64,000 nucleotides of DNA from Novosphingobium sp. SG751A (GTDB lineage Bacteria > Pseudomonadota > Alphaproteobacteria > Sphingomonadales > Sphingomonadaceae): contig NZ_JABGCB010000011.1 of the NCBI RefSeq assembly GCF_013149295.1, positions 62,001 through 126,000 on the forward strand, given 5' to 3'. Below, piece after piece: positions 1 to 8,072 of this stretch. Made by a program: the position numbers and the translations under genes. Position 1 is the first letter of the stretch. Every line of letters starts with the position of its first letter. The notes beneath the pieces were generated by a model. The model ran no database searches, was not told where the DNA came from, and saw only the letters and a program-made list of their open reading frames with translations.

Positions 1-139
1 TGTCCAGCCCTTCGGAGGAGATCCAGGTCTGATCCACCAGCGCATGGGCCGGGGGCGCCTGAAACAAAAGGGCAAGCAGCAGGCAGACCGCCATGCGGAA
101 CCAGCGGGCGAGAGTTTCGATTGGGTTGCGTATCGTCAT
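1..139 (-). CDS. N-terminus of a secreted or membrane protein (partial, cut by window edge)
   Basis: Only the first 46 codons are visible, read leftwards from the ATG at 139. The peptide has a basic N-terminus, a hydrophobic core (residues 16-26, AVCLLLALLFQ) and an APPAHA-type signal peptidase site, so the product is probably exported. An in-frame ATG at 160 is an alternative start and would add seven residues. The mature N-terminus begins near LVDQTWISSEGLD. This is too little to assign a family, and the rest lies outside the window. The gene is codirectional with the hydrolase and folE upstream. Confidence 0.6.
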   Translation of the reverse strand, partial: MTIRNPIETLARWFRMAVCLLLALLFQAPPAHALVDQTWISSEGLD

Positions 140-227
140 GAGGCCAAGTTTGCGGCCCATGCCGGGTTTCGTCGAACGCAACTCGGTTCAATTCCGAATC
201 TATTCCCGCCCCGAATCAGTCTCCGAA

Positions 228-1124
228 TCAGGCCCCGCTGTGCAAATAGGGGGTAAGAAACCGGATGATTCGCGCCTCCAGATCAATGCGGCGGTCCGAC
301 CAACTGTGATCGGTGGCCCCATGCCCGGTCTGCAGCTTTTTGCCCCCCGCCTTGCGAATCGCGGCCATCAGCGGCGCAACATCCCCGGCCAACCCATCAT
401 CGGAAGTCAGCACCAGCAAGGGCTTGCCCGCCAGCGCGGCGGCCCGAGAGGTGAAATCATAATCCGCCACATGCACCCCCAGTTCCTCGGACAGGGCCTG
501 CGGCGTGCTGGCCAGCGTTTCCATGTTTTCCGACATCATCTTGACGCGCGGTTCTGGGGCCATCCGGCCGATCTGGCCGAAATTCGCCGCCGAAATCAGG
601 CCCAGCGCCACCAGCCCCTTGTCCTGCGAGCCCGCCATCGCCGTCACCCATCCGCCCATGCTGTGGCCCACCACGGCCATATGCGCGGTGTCGATGCCCA
701 ATCGCCGGGCATTGGCCGGATCGCGTAGATAGGCCAGCACGGCCTGCAAATCCTGCGGGTTCTGGGCAAAGCGGAACGTGCCGGGGCTGCCCCATGACCC
801 GCGATAGTTGAAGGTGATCGCATGCCATCCGGCGCGGCGCAGCGCCTGCGCCAGATCGAGGTTCTTCTCATTGCCGGGAAATCCGTGGCAGATCACCACC
901 GTAGGCCGGGGCGCCGCGCCCGAGGCCAGATAAGCCACGCCATTGATCTCCACCCCGCCGCTGGGGATATGCAGCACCTCCATCCGCGCAGGATGGGCCC
1001 CATCATGGACAGGATCGGCGTAAATCGCAGGCGGCAAAGGCAACGGCCTGGCCGCCGCCGGAGCCAGAGGCGCGAGGAGACAGGCGGCCCATAGGGCGCG
1101 GCGGACAAGAGCGGGAGCGGTCAT
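228..1124 (-). CDS. Secreted alpha/beta hydrolase family protein
   Basis: A 298-residue serine hydrolase. The ATG at 1124 is chosen over a GTG at 1139 because GAGAGGG lies just upstream of it. Residues 1-25 form a signal peptide ending near APAAARP. The alpha/beta-hydrolase fold is shown by HGFPGN (oxyanion-hole region, residues 80-85), the nucleophile elbow GHSMGG with Ser155, an Asp-containing LVLTSDDG stretch and a late His in ATDHSW. This composition fits dienelactone-hydrolase or acyl-peptidase-like esterases; the substrate cannot be read. It starts 30 bp after the folE stop on the same strand, so co-transcription is likely, but a functional link to folE is not implied. Confidence 0.85.
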   Translation of the reverse strand: MTAPALVRRALWAACLLAPLAPAAARPLPLPPAIYADPVHDGAHPARMEVLHIPSGGVEINGVAYLASGAAPRPTVVICHGFPGNEKNLDLAQALRRAGWHAITFNYRGSWGSPGTFRFAQNPQDLQAVLAYLRDPANARRLGIDTAHMAVVGHSMGGWVTAMAGSQDKGLVALGLISAANFGQIGRMAPEPRVKMMSENMETLASTPQALSEELGVHVADYDFTSRAAALAGKPLLVLTSDDGLAGDVAPLMAAIRKAGGKKLQTGHGATDHSWSDRRIDLEARIIRFLTPYLHSGA

Positions 1125-1154
1125 GCCCCACCCTCTCACCCGCGCCGCGCCGGA

Positions 1155-1778
1155 TCAATAGCCCATCAGGCTCAGCACTTCCTTGCGGCTGCGCGGGTCG
1201 GACAGGAACGCACCCATCATCCGGCTGGTCACCATGCCCACGCCCGGCGTTTTCACCCCGCGCCCGGTCATGCAGCCATGCTGCGCCTCGATCACCACGG
1301 CCACACCGAAGGGGTCGAGATTGTCCCAGATGCACTGGGCCACCTGCGCAGTCAGACGCTCCTGAATCTGCAACCGGCGGGCATAGCCGTGCAGCACCCG
1401 CGCCAGCTTCGAAATCCCCACCACGCGCTCACGCGGCAGATAGGCGATGCTCGCCTTGCCGGTGATCGGGGCCATGTGATGTTCGCAATGGCTCTGAAAC
1501 GGAATATCTTTGAGCAGGACGATCTCGTTATAGCCGCCCACTTCCTCAAACTGGCGCGACAGGTGGACCGCCGGGTCCTCATTATAGCCCTGACAATATT
1601 CCTTCCACGCGCGGGCCACGCGCGCGGGCGTGTCGATCAGCCCTTCGCGCGCCGGATCATCGCCCGACCAGCGCAGCAACGTGCGAATCGCCTCCTGAAC
1701 CTCTTGGGGGACCGGCAGCTTGCCGTCATCGGCATGATCGTGGTCATGCAGGTCGAAATTTTCGCTGATCTCGTTCAT
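1155..1778 (-). CDS. folE: GTP cyclohydrolase I
   Basis: Converts GTP to 7,8-dihydroneopterin triphosphate, the first step of tetrahydrofolate synthesis (EC 3.5.4.16). The 207-residue length is typical for the bacterial enzyme. The zinc and catalytic region HCEHHMAPITGKASIAY is intact, followed by VVGISKLARV and the C-terminal QHGCMTGRGVK segment carrying the second conserved Cys. The N-terminus is acidic and His/Asp-rich (residues 10-20) and is probably a variable extension. It heads a minus-strand group with the alpha/beta hydrolase downstream. Confidence 0.97.
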   Translation of the reverse strand: MNEISENFDLHDHDHADDGKLPVPQEVQEAIRTLLRWSGDDPAREGLIDTPARVARAWKEYCQGYNEDPAVHLSRQFEEVGGYNEIVLLKDIPFQSHCEHHMAPITGKASIAYLPRERVVGISKLARVLHGYARRLQIQERLTAQVAQCIWDNLDPFGVAVVIEAQHGCMTGRGVKTPGVGMVTSRMMGAFLSDPRSRKEVLSLMGY

Positions 1779-1992
1779 TCTGCGCTACTCCGGCATCCTG
1801 CGCCAGACCGGCTGTCGGGGCGTCAAGGAAGAGTCCTCTCGCGGCATCGTCAGCGCGGCTTCGGGCCAGCATGGTTTACGGGAGCTTATGCCCCGATACG
1901 GCGCACGCTTTCGGCCCATATGCCGGCCAAAGCAAGAACAATTCGCGCTTTTAAGAAGGATGGCCCGAAGGGGCATTCAGGGGATCATGTGT

Positions 1993-2069
1993 TGGTGCAC
2001 CCGGAGCGATTCGAACGCCCGGCCCTCAGATTCGTAGTCTGATGCTCTATCCAGCTGAGCTACGGGTGC
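1993..2069 (-). tRNA. tRNA-Arg(ACG), copy 1
   Basis: A 77-nt cloverleaf on the minus strand. The acceptor stem is GCACCCG paired with CGGGTGC, the discriminator is A and CCA is encoded (1993-1995). The anticodon stem TCAGA/TCTGA encloses the loop CTACGAA, giving anticodon ACG (read as ICG after deamination, Arg CGN codons). The T-arm TTCGAATC is intact. It is base-for-base identical to the copy at 2131-2207. Confidence 0.97.
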
Positions 2070-2130
2070 ACACTAACACAATATCCCAAACGGCCTTGTA
2101 AAAGACCGACCATTCCCCCCAAAAGGAGAG

Positions 2131-2207
2131 TGGTGCACCCGGAGCGATTCGAACGCCCGGCCCTCAGATTCGTAGTCTGATGCTCTATCCAGCTGAGCTA
2201 CGGGTGC
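2131..2207 (-). tRNA. tRNA-Arg(ACG), copy 2
   Basis: A second 77-nt tRNA-Arg(ACG) with encoded CCA, identical to the gene at 1993-2069 and 61 bp upstream of it on the minus strand. The pair is probably one transcript or a recent tandem duplication. The 61-bp spacer shows no further structure. Confidence 0.97.
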
Positions 2208-2276
2208 CTTGGAGCCGCGCCTCTAAGGGGACAGCACCGGCTTGGCAAGAGGAAAATGACATTTTGTAAAAACTAA

Positions 2277-2693
2277 TTATTTTCGCTGTATTGCCCCCGC
2301 GCCGATCCAGCGCAACAGGTCGCGAACCAGCGGCACATCGAGCGGCGGCATATCCAGATCCGACAGAGCATCGGGCGCAACCCACGCAAATTGCTGGCCT
2401 TCTCGCGCCACGGGATCGCCGCTCCACACCCGCGCTATGTAAAGCAACAGCAGCACCCGCCGCCCCTCATCGCTATGGGCAAAGCTGACCGGCATCAGCG
2501 CGCGCGCCTCCAGCCCTACGCCCAGCTCCTCTTCCATCTCGCGCTGCGCCGCTTCGATCGGCCCCTCGCCCGGATCAATCTTACCGCCGGGAAATTCCCA
2601 AAGACCGCCGTGCTGTTTTCCCTCCGGACGGCGCTGCATCAATATATGCCCGTCCTCGCGCAACAGCGCCACGGCCACCACGGGCAGAATCAT
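2277..2693 (-). CDS. mutT: Nudix hydrolase, MutT-type (8-oxo-dGTP diphosphatase)
   Basis: A 138-residue Nudix protein that probably hydrolyses 8-oxo-dGTP to keep oxidised guanine out of DNA. The start is the ATG at 2693, preceded by AGGAAAGG; the longer frame to 2774 lacks this support. The Nudix box is complete: Gly37, Glu43, Arg51-Glu52, Glu55-Glu56, Gly58 (pattern GX5EX7REUXEEXGU). The segment KQHGGLWEFPGGK just before it is typical of the MutT/NTP-PPase group. MutT is the best match in length and motif, but substrate range within Nudix proteins is hard to fix from sequence. Confidence 0.9.
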   Translation of the reverse strand: MILPVVAVALLREDGHILMQRRPEGKQHGGLWEFPGGKIDPGEGPIEAAQREMEEELGVGLEARALMPVSFAHSDEGRRVLLLLYIARVWSGDPVAREGQQFAWVAPDALSDLDMPPLDVPLVRDLLRWIGAGAIQRK

Positions 2694-2800
2694 TGTACGA
2701 CCTTTCCTAACCGCCTGGGAAATTCCACCATTCCCGTTCAAGATCTTATTAACCGGACGCCTGCACAATAACACCGCAACGGAATTGGGCGGGCAAGGTC

Positions 2801-2998
2801 ATGTGTATTACAGAAATCCTGGCCCGGCTCCATCGGGACAAAAGCGGGCTGGCGGCGGTGGAATATGCGCTGCTGTGCGGGCTGGTTGTGCTGGTGATGA
2901 TCGCCTCGCTCAACGGCATGGCCAATGTGATCGGCCAGACATGGAATCACGTCAGTTCCGAGGCCCAGACTGCGGTTCAACAATCGACAGGCGGCTAG
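2801..2998 (+). CDS. Flp family type IVb pilin (divergent copy)
   Basis: A 65-residue Flp/Fap pilin. A short charged leader (RLHRDKSG) precedes a Flp signature with cleavage expected after Gly17, then LAAVEYALL with Glu and Tyr at the usual +5/+6 positions, and a hydrophobic helix (LLCGLVVLVMIASL). Prepilin peptidase of the Tad/Cpa system would process it, and the subunit would assemble at the inner membrane. It differs from the two copies downstream in its helix (Cys, Val-rich) and its C-terminal tail, so it may be a minor pilin. No tad or cpa secretion genes are in the window. Confidence 0.85.
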   Translation: MCITEILARLHRDKSGLAAVEYALLCGLVVLVMIASLNGMANVIGQTWNHVSSEAQTAVQQSTGG

Positions 2999-3213
2999 GG
3001 CTGCCCCGCCGCTCTGCCTCGTTTTGCATTTTGCCAAGCTGCCCTGCTCCCCCTTCCGATACCTTGCGCAAGACTTAACCCTTGCCATCCGCATTCTCCG
3101 CAGAGGAATCGGGGCGCTGACGGATTGTTAAGACATCTCGACTAGGACGATGGGACCGCCGGGCTGAGACGGGAAAACTGGCAGGGCGGAAAGACTGCTA
3201 CAGGAGACTGACC

Positions 3214-3393
3214 ATGAAGTTCATCAACAAGCTGATCCGCGACGAAGCTGGTGCGACCGCCATCGAGTATGGCCTGATTGCCGCTCTGATCGCCGTTGCC
3301 GCCATCACCGCCATGAACGGTCTGGGCAACCAGCTCAAGACCACGTTCAACACCACCTCGTCGCAGATGTCGGCCGCCAACGCCGCTGCCTAA
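3214..3393 (+). CDS. Flp family type IVb pilin (copy A)
   Basis: A 59-residue pilin subunit preceded by AGGAG nine bases before the ATG. The leader MKFINKLIRDEAG is followed by the prepilin peptidase site after Gly13, then ATAIEYGLIAALIAVAA: Glu18-Tyr19 is the invariant pair and the hydrophobic helix drives assembly. The C-terminus is short and Ser/Ala-rich, as in major Flp pilins. It differs from copy B at only four residues (positions 4, 5, 37 and 42), which indicates a recent duplication. A strong hairpin follows it. Confidence 0.93.
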   Translation: MKFINKLIRDEAGATAIEYGLIAALIAVAAITAMNGLGNQLKTTFNTTSSQMSAANAAA

Positions 3394-3436
3394 TCGCCGG
3401 CCTGACTACGGGGTCGGGCGCGATTTAGAGGTAATG

Positions 3437-3468
3437 AGAAGGGCGACAGGGCAACCTGTCGCCCTTCT
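3437..3468 (+). terminator. Hairpin terminator after Flp copy A
   Basis: A perfect 14-bp inverted repeat (AGAAGGGCGACAGG and its complement) around a GCAA loop, 44 bp after the pilin stop codon. A rho-independent-type structure with only a short T-run. It separates copy A from copy B, so copy B probably has its own promoter. Confidence 0.8.
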
Positions 3469-3470
3469 TG

Positions 3471-3629
3471 CGTGCGCGCAATATTTGCTTGACCATCTCA
3501 TAATATGATGAACCTTTTTAAGGTTACCATAAGTAAAACTATCTTTTTGGTATCGCTTTATCAACACCTTATCAGTATTCCTCCGGAGGTCGGCAGAAAC
3601 AAGTTGCTCGACGAGACCGGAGACCGACC
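3471..3629 (+). promoter_or_regulatory. AT-rich upstream region of Flp copy B
   Basis: This 159-bp stretch is strikingly AT-rich against a GC-rich background. It carries a perfect AACCTT-TTT-AAGGTT inverted repeat (3511-3525), several TAATATGAT/TACCATAAG stretches that could serve as -10 regions, and a CCTCCGGAGG palindrome at 3580-3589. It probably holds the promoter of the major pilin. Exact -35/-10 assignment is not possible by eye. Confidence 0.45.
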
Positions 3630-3809
3630 ATGAAATTCTTCAGCAAATTGATCCGTGACGAAGCCGGCGCCACCGCCATCGAATATGGCCTGATCGCCGC
3701 TCTGATCGCCGTTGCCGCGATCACCGCCATGAACGGCATGGGCAATCAACTCTCGACCACCTTCAACACCACCTCTTCGCAGATGTCGGCCGCCAACGCC
3801 GCTGCCTGA
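3630..3809 (+). CDS. Flp family type IVb pilin (copy B)
   Basis: A 59-residue Flp pilin nearly identical to copy A. It has leader MKFFSKLIRDEAG, cleavage expected after Gly13, ATAIEYGLIAALIAVAA with Glu18-Tyr19, and the same C-terminal tail (QMSAANAAA). CCGGAG lies upstream of the ATG. It has its own AT-rich upstream region and its own terminator, so it can be expressed independently of copy A. The likely product is the major pilin of Flp (Tad) adhesive pili. Confidence 0.93.
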   Translation: MKFFSKLIRDEAGATAIEYGLIAALIAVAAITAMNGMGNQLSTTFNTTSSQMSAANAAA

Positions 3810-3888
3810 TCGGGGTGATCCAGGGCGGCTGAGCCATTTGCCGCCCGCCCCATATGAGCGCTGTGACCGGCAGACGCTCATGACCAGC

Positions 3889-3924
3889 AAAAAGGGCGCA
3901 GCCTGCGAAGGCCGCGCCCTTTTT
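3889..3924. terminator. Bidirectional terminator between Flp copy B and accA
   Basis: The arms AAAAAGGGCGC and GCGCCCTTTTT enclose a 14-nt loop, giving an A-tract on one side and a T-tract on the other. It lies between convergent genes and fits rho-independent termination on both strands. Confidence 0.85.
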
Positions 3925-3950
3925 CTGTATCCCGCTTAGGACGCCGCGCC

Positions 3951-4898
3951 TTATTCAGCGCCGATCGCCAGAAAACGCTCTTCGCGCATCGCCAGCAATT
4001 GCTTGGCATCCAGCTTGAGCAGCTTGTCCAGTTCCTCGCCAATCGCCTTGCCCAGCGCCTTTGCCGCAGCATCCGGATCGCGATGCGCCCCGCCCACGGG
4101 TTCCGGCACGATACGGTCGATAACCTTGAGGCCCAGCAGGTCCTGCGCCGTCACCTTCATCGCTTCGGCCGCATCAGCCGCCTTTTCGGCGGTGCGCCAC
4201 AGGATCGAGGCGCAGCCTTCGGGCGAAATCACCGAATAGACCGCATGTTCAAGCATCAGCACGCGCTCAGCGCTGGCCAGAGCCACCGCGCCGCCCGAGC
4301 CGCCCTCACCCACGATCACGGCCACCATCGGCACGCGCAGCGCAAGGCAGGCCTCGGTCGAACGGGCAATGGCCTCAGCCTGACCGCGCTCCTCAGCCTC
4401 AACGCCGGGAAACGCGCCCGAGGTATCGACCAGCGTGACCACCGGCAGCCCGAATCGGCCAGCCAGTTCCATCAGGCGAATCGCCTTGCGATAGCCCTCC
4501 GGCTTGCCCATGCCGAAATTGTGCTTGATGCGCGTGGCGGTATCATGGCCCTTTTCATGGCCGATCAGCATCACCTTGCGGCCATTCAACTTGGCAAAGC
4601 CGCCGATGATCGCCTGATCCTCGCCATAGAGGCGGTCGCCGCCCAGAGGCACGAAATCGGTGAAGATCTTTTCGACATAATCGACGAAATGCGGGCGCAT
4701 CGGATGGCGTGCCACCTGCGTCTTCTGCCACGGGGTCAGCGCGCGATAGGTGCTGGCCAGCAGATCGGCGCTCTTGCGCTCCAGTCGCCCCACCTCGGCG
4801 GAAATGTCGAGGTCGCCCTCGGCCGCCGTTGCGCGCAATTCCTTGATGCGCGCTTCAAGCGCGGCCACCGGCTTTTCAAATTCGAGATAGGAAACCAT
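3951..4898 (-). CDS. accA: Acetyl-CoA carboxylase carboxyltransferase subunit alpha
   Basis: The 315-residue alpha subunit of the carboxyltransferase, which with AccD transfers CO2 from carboxybiotin to acetyl-CoA to give malonyl-CoA for fatty acid synthesis (EC 2.1.3.15). It is full length for the family. The N-terminal MVSYLEFEKPVAALEARI helix, the HPMRPH segment, GHEKGHDT, the VDTSGAFPG oxyanion region (about residue 157-165) and the Gly-rich EGGSGGAVALA turn are all conserved. It stands alone; the next gene upstream on the same strand is xerD, 49 bp away. Confidence 0.97.
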   Translation of the reverse strand: MVSYLEFEKPVAALEARIKELRATAAEGDLDISAEVGRLERKSADLLASTYRALTPWQKTQVARHPMRPHFVDYVEKIFTDFVPLGGDRLYGEDQAIIGGFAKLNGRKVMLIGHEKGHDTATRIKHNFGMGKPEGYRKAIRLMELAGRFGLPVVTLVDTSGAFPGVEAEERGQAEAIARSTEACLALRVPMVAVIVGEGGSGGAVALASAERVLMLEHAVYSVISPEGCASILWRTAEKAADAAEAMKVTAQDLLGLKVIDRIVPEPVGGAHRDPDAAAKALGKAIGEELDKLLKLDAKQLLAMREERFLAIGAE

Positions 4899-4947
4899 GG
4901 GGCATGGCCCTAGTGCGCCGCGCAGGTTTGGGCAAGCCTTTCAGCCG

Positions 4948-5847
4948 TCAGCCAACCGTTCTGGCCGCCAAAGGATGTCGCTGGTTCACCAATTCGACCA
5001 GACGCGCCGCATCGACATGGGTATAGATCTGGGTCGTGCCAATATCGGCATGGCCCAATAACGTCTGCACCACGCGCAAATCGGCACCCCCTTCAAGCAG
5101 ATGGGTGGCAAAGGCATGGCGCAACACGTGGGGACTAAGCCGCGTGGGGTCCAGTCCGGCGCGCGCGCCCAGTTCGCGCAGCAATTGAAACAGGCGCACC
5201 CGCGTCAGATGCCCATCCTTGCCGGTGGAAGGAAACAGGAAGCGCGAATCCGCCCCCGCGCCCCTGATGGCGATCCAGCGGCGCAGCACATGACCCGCGC
5301 GCGCGCTGATCGGCACCATGCGCTGCACCCCGCCCTTGCCCGTAATGGTCAGCAAGGGCGCATCACGCGGCGCGGAGCGGATCGGCAGGGATACCAGCTC
5401 GGTCGCGCGCAGGCCCGAACCATAGAGCAATTCCAGACAGGCCAGCGTGCGCAAGGGTTCGCGCTTGTCGCCCGCGGCTTCCTCTTCGGCGCGGGCAAAC
5501 AGGGTCGCGATATCCTCATGCCCCAGAATGCGCGGCAAAGGGCGGCGCTGGGCCACGCGCGGCAGGGCCGGGCTGGGATCGTCCTCGCGCCAGCCCTCGT
5601 CGATCAGGAAACCGTAGAATTGCCGCAAAGCCGAGGATTTGCGCGCCACGCTGGCGGGCGAGAGATGGCCCCATGTGGCCGCCAGCCGTTCCAGCGCGGC
5701 CACATCGGCGTTTTCAATATCCCCCAGCACATCCTCGGCCCCGCGCAGATCGCGCTCATAGGCCGCCAGCGTGTTGGCCGCCGCGCCGCGTTCCGCCGCC
5801 AGCATGGCCAGAAACGCCGCCACCGCAACCGATGGCGCCCGCGTCAC
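4948..5847 (-). CDS. xerD: Site-specific tyrosine recombinase XerD
   Basis: A 299-residue Xer recombinase that resolves chromosome dimers at dif with its partner XerC and FtsK. The N-terminal SAM-like core-binding domain spans about residues 8-90; the catalytic domain spans 105-290. The active-site set is complete: Arg147 (SGLRATEL), Lys171 (TGKGG), His240, Arg243 (PHVLRHAFATHL), His266 (LLGHADI) and nucleophile Tyr275 (IYTHV). XerD rather than XerC is inferred from the GxAD..VVQTLLGHADIGTTQIYTHV C-terminus; the two are close relatives. It starts 28 bp after the 628-residue envelope protein on the same strand, so they may share a transcript. Confidence 0.9.
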   Translation of the reverse strand: MTRAPSVAVAAFLAMLAAERGAAANTLAAYERDLRGAEDVLGDIENADVAALERLAATWGHLSPASVARKSSALRQFYGFLIDEGWREDDPSPALPRVAQRRPLPRILGHEDIATLFARAEEEAAGDKREPLRTLACLELLYGSGLRATELVSLPIRSAPRDAPLLTITGKGGVQRMVPISARAGHVLRRWIAIRGAGADSRFLFPSTGKDGHLTRVRLFQLLRELGARAGLDPTRLSPHVLRHAFATHLLEGGADLRVVQTLLGHADIGTTQIYTHVDAARLVELVNQRHPLAARTVG

Positions 5848-5875
5848 CCGCGCGCCTTTGTTAGAATTTCGCGCG

Positions 5876-7762
5876 TCACCCGCGCGCCACCGCTTCGGCC
5901 GCGATCATCCGCGCCTCGGCCCCCATCCCCACGCGATTGAGCGCGGAGGTGATGTGATAGAGATAGCGCGGCGTCATCTTGGCCCAACTGTCGCCCTGCA
6001 TGCCCAATCCGGCCAGCAGCGCCACCAGCGCGGCATTGTTCACGCCCGCCGCCGTATCAATTGCCCCGGTCCAGCGGGTCTGGCCGCCGACGCTGCCCTT
6101 GACTTTGCCCAGCAGCGAATCGCGCGTGCTGTCCTTGATCCGTCCCAGCCCCGACAACGCCGCGATCAGCATGGCGCTGCGATGCTGGCCATCGGATTTG
6201 TCATTGCCGATAAAGCTCTCAATCGCCCCGGTATCGGCCTCGCCCGACATCGGCAGACCCAGCGCCAGTTGCGCCCAGCCGGGCGATCCGGCCTCGACCA
6301 CCGGCCGCCACAGGGCCGCATTGCCGTCCAGCCCGGCGCTCAGCATCGAGGCGATCAGATCGCCCGATTGCGCATTGAGATCCGCCGAGGGCGCCAGACG
6401 CGCCGCCGCATAGGCCGTCAACACCATGCGGGCATAGCGCGAATAGGGGTTGGCGGCCCCATCCCACAATTGCTGCATCGCGGCCACGCGGTCGGCCGGG
6501 GCCACGCCCACATAGGCATCGCGCAGCAAAAGCGCGCGCTCCGCCGGGCCGCCGGTGATGTCGTCATTGCTGTAGATCTGGCTGTAAAGATCGACCATCG
6601 CCGCGCCCGACAGCACACCCATCGCGCCCGCCACATCGGCCGCATCGGCGCGCAGGCCCAGCCCGGCCATCGGCGACAGCGCGGTCATGTCGGCATAGAC
6701 CGGCCCGGCCTTGGCCAGCAGCGCATCGGGCGGAGCCAATCCCACCGCCAGCGTCAACCCATGACGCATCGGGGTCAGGTCACCCACATTGTCCCACTCG
6801 ATCTTGACCGCCCGCGCCCGCGCGCCGCCCACGGCGCCGGCATATTTCTGCGCCAGTTCCATATCCATGCCCGAGAGCGCCTTGGCCTTGCCCAGACGGT
6901 CGAGTTCGGACTGGCCGGTGGCGGTGGCCCCGCCATAGGTCTGGCAAATGCTGCGCATCACCTGCCAGGGCACATCGTCGCGCGCCGAGGCGTTCAATTG
7001 CAGCACCGGGCAAAAGCCGGTAAAATCGCCCGTGGCGATATAGGCGTCCATCGCCGCCTGCGTCAGCGAAGCGTCGTAATTGACCGGATCGACATCCTGC
7101 ACCAGTGCGCGCGCCGCCACACCTTCGCCCATGCGCAGCAGCAGGGCGGCGCGCAGCGCGGCGAATTCGGCGGGCGCCATCTCGGCGGGCGCATCCAGCC
7201 GCGAGGCCAGCGCCCGGCGCACCAGAATATGGCCCCAGCGCGACACCATCTGACCATTGTTGCCCGCCAGCGCCGCGCGCACGAGGCCCGCATTCTGTCC
7301 GGCCAGCGATTGCGGCGCCATGCCGCCCTCGCCCGTGTCGAGCAGACCAACCTGCTTCATCGCCCGCTGGGCGCCGGGGGGGATGTCATATTTGGGGATA
7401 AGGCCCAGCAACCGGTCAAGCTTCTCCGGCGGCAGGGCGATCAATTGTTCAAACGAGCTGATCCCCTCGGGCAGCACCACCGGCCCGCTGGCCGATGCCG
7501 CGCCGATGGCGGCAATGCCCGATGGCGCCTCAACCATCGGTTGCGCGGCAATGGTGGGTTCGGGCGTGGGCGCGATGTCAACGCGCGGTTGGCCGGGGCG
7601 AACCGGAGCGGCCGCAGGAACCGGCGCGCGGCTGGGGCGCGGCGCGGGACGGTCAAAGCCGGGGGGCAGCAGCGATTCGGGGCCGCCCTGCGCCCATGCG
7701 CCGCCCGCCCCCAACAGGGCCAGCGCGGAGCAAACAAGGAGAGGTCTGGCAATCCGTTTCAT
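5876..7762 (-). CDS. Exported helical-repeat protein of unknown function
   Basis: A 628-residue protein that I do not recognise as a named family. The ATG at 7762 overlaps the stop of the 75-residue gene upstream (TGATG), so it is translationally coupled. Residues 1-24 form a signal peptide ending GAWAQ, followed by a Pro/Ala-rich linker (to about residue 110). The remainder is Ala/Leu-rich and looks like an alpha-helical solenoid, with repeated patterns such as ALLAGLGMQGDS and ALLLRDAYVGVAPADR. It is probably periplasmic. The neighbours are xerD downstream and aroKB divergent upstream. Confidence 0.8.
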   Translation of the reverse strand: MKRIARPLLVCSALALLGAGGAWAQGGPESLLPPGFDRPAPRPSRAPVPAAAPVRPGQPRVDIAPTPEPTIAAQPMVEAPSGIAAIGAASASGPVVLPEGISSFEQLIALPPEKLDRLLGLIPKYDIPPGAQRAMKQVGLLDTGEGGMAPQSLAGQNAGLVRAALAGNNGQMVSRWGHILVRRALASRLDAPAEMAPAEFAALRAALLLRMGEGVAARALVQDVDPVNYDASLTQAAMDAYIATGDFTGFCPVLQLNASARDDVPWQVMRSICQTYGGATATGQSELDRLGKAKALSGMDMELAQKYAGAVGGARARAVKIEWDNVGDLTPMRHGLTLAVGLAPPDALLAKAGPVYADMTALSPMAGLGLRADAADVAGAMGVLSGAAMVDLYSQIYSNDDITGGPAERALLLRDAYVGVAPADRVAAMQQLWDGAANPYSRYARMVLTAYAAARLAPSADLNAQSGDLIASMLSAGLDGNAALWRPVVEAGSPGWAQLALGLPMSGEADTGAIESFIGNDKSDGQHRSAMLIAALSGLGRIKDSTRDSLLGKVKGSVGGQTRWTGAIDTAAGVNNAALVALLAGLGMQGDSWAKMTPRYLYHITSALNRVGMGAEARMIAAEAVARG

Positions 7763-7989
7763 CACTTCACCTGTCCGTTCACGCCGACCTGTCTGGCCGA
7801 AAGTTCCACCGCCACTTCGCGCATCTGCACCGGCCCGCCCTTGATCCAGGCCAGCGCCGCAACGCCGCCCGCCACCATCAAGGCCAGCACCAGCCACCAG
7901 AACAGCCACCGCCCGCGATGCGATTTTGCCGCTCTGTTCCTGCCCGCACTCTTGCCGCCATCGCGCCGGATCGTGATACTCAACGTCAA
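7762..7989 (-). CDS. Small single-pass membrane protein
   Basis: A 75-residue protein with a basic cytoplasmic N-terminus (RRDGGKSAGRNRAAKSHRGR), one transmembrane helix (residues 29-49, LFWWLVLALMVAGGVAALAWI) and a short outer tail. Its stop codon overlaps the start of the 628-residue exported protein (TGATG), which suggests the two act together. It has no family match that I recognise. It may anchor or position its partner at the inner membrane; that is inference from coupling and topology. Confidence 0.7.
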   Translation of the reverse strand: MTLSITIRRDGGKSAGRNRAAKSHRGRWLFWWLVLALMVAGGVAALAWIKGGPVQMREVAVELSARQVGVNGQVK

Positions 7990-8072
7990 AATCCTCGAAA
8001 CAGCGGCCCGAAGCGCGCCAACATCATGCTATGCTTGCGCAGCCGGTTAGCAAAAGTATAGGCAACCCGGCA

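Noticed and set aside
1785-1976. A 63-residue minus-strand frame upstream of folE
   Set aside because: No RBS or domain, ordinary length for chance frames in GC-rich DNA; more likely part of the folE promoter region.
5771-8050. A plus-strand frame of 759 codons across the 628-residue envelope gene
   Set aside because: Arg/Gln/His-rich composition and no start signal; it is the mirror of the minus-strand gene, which has a signal peptide and a coupled partner.
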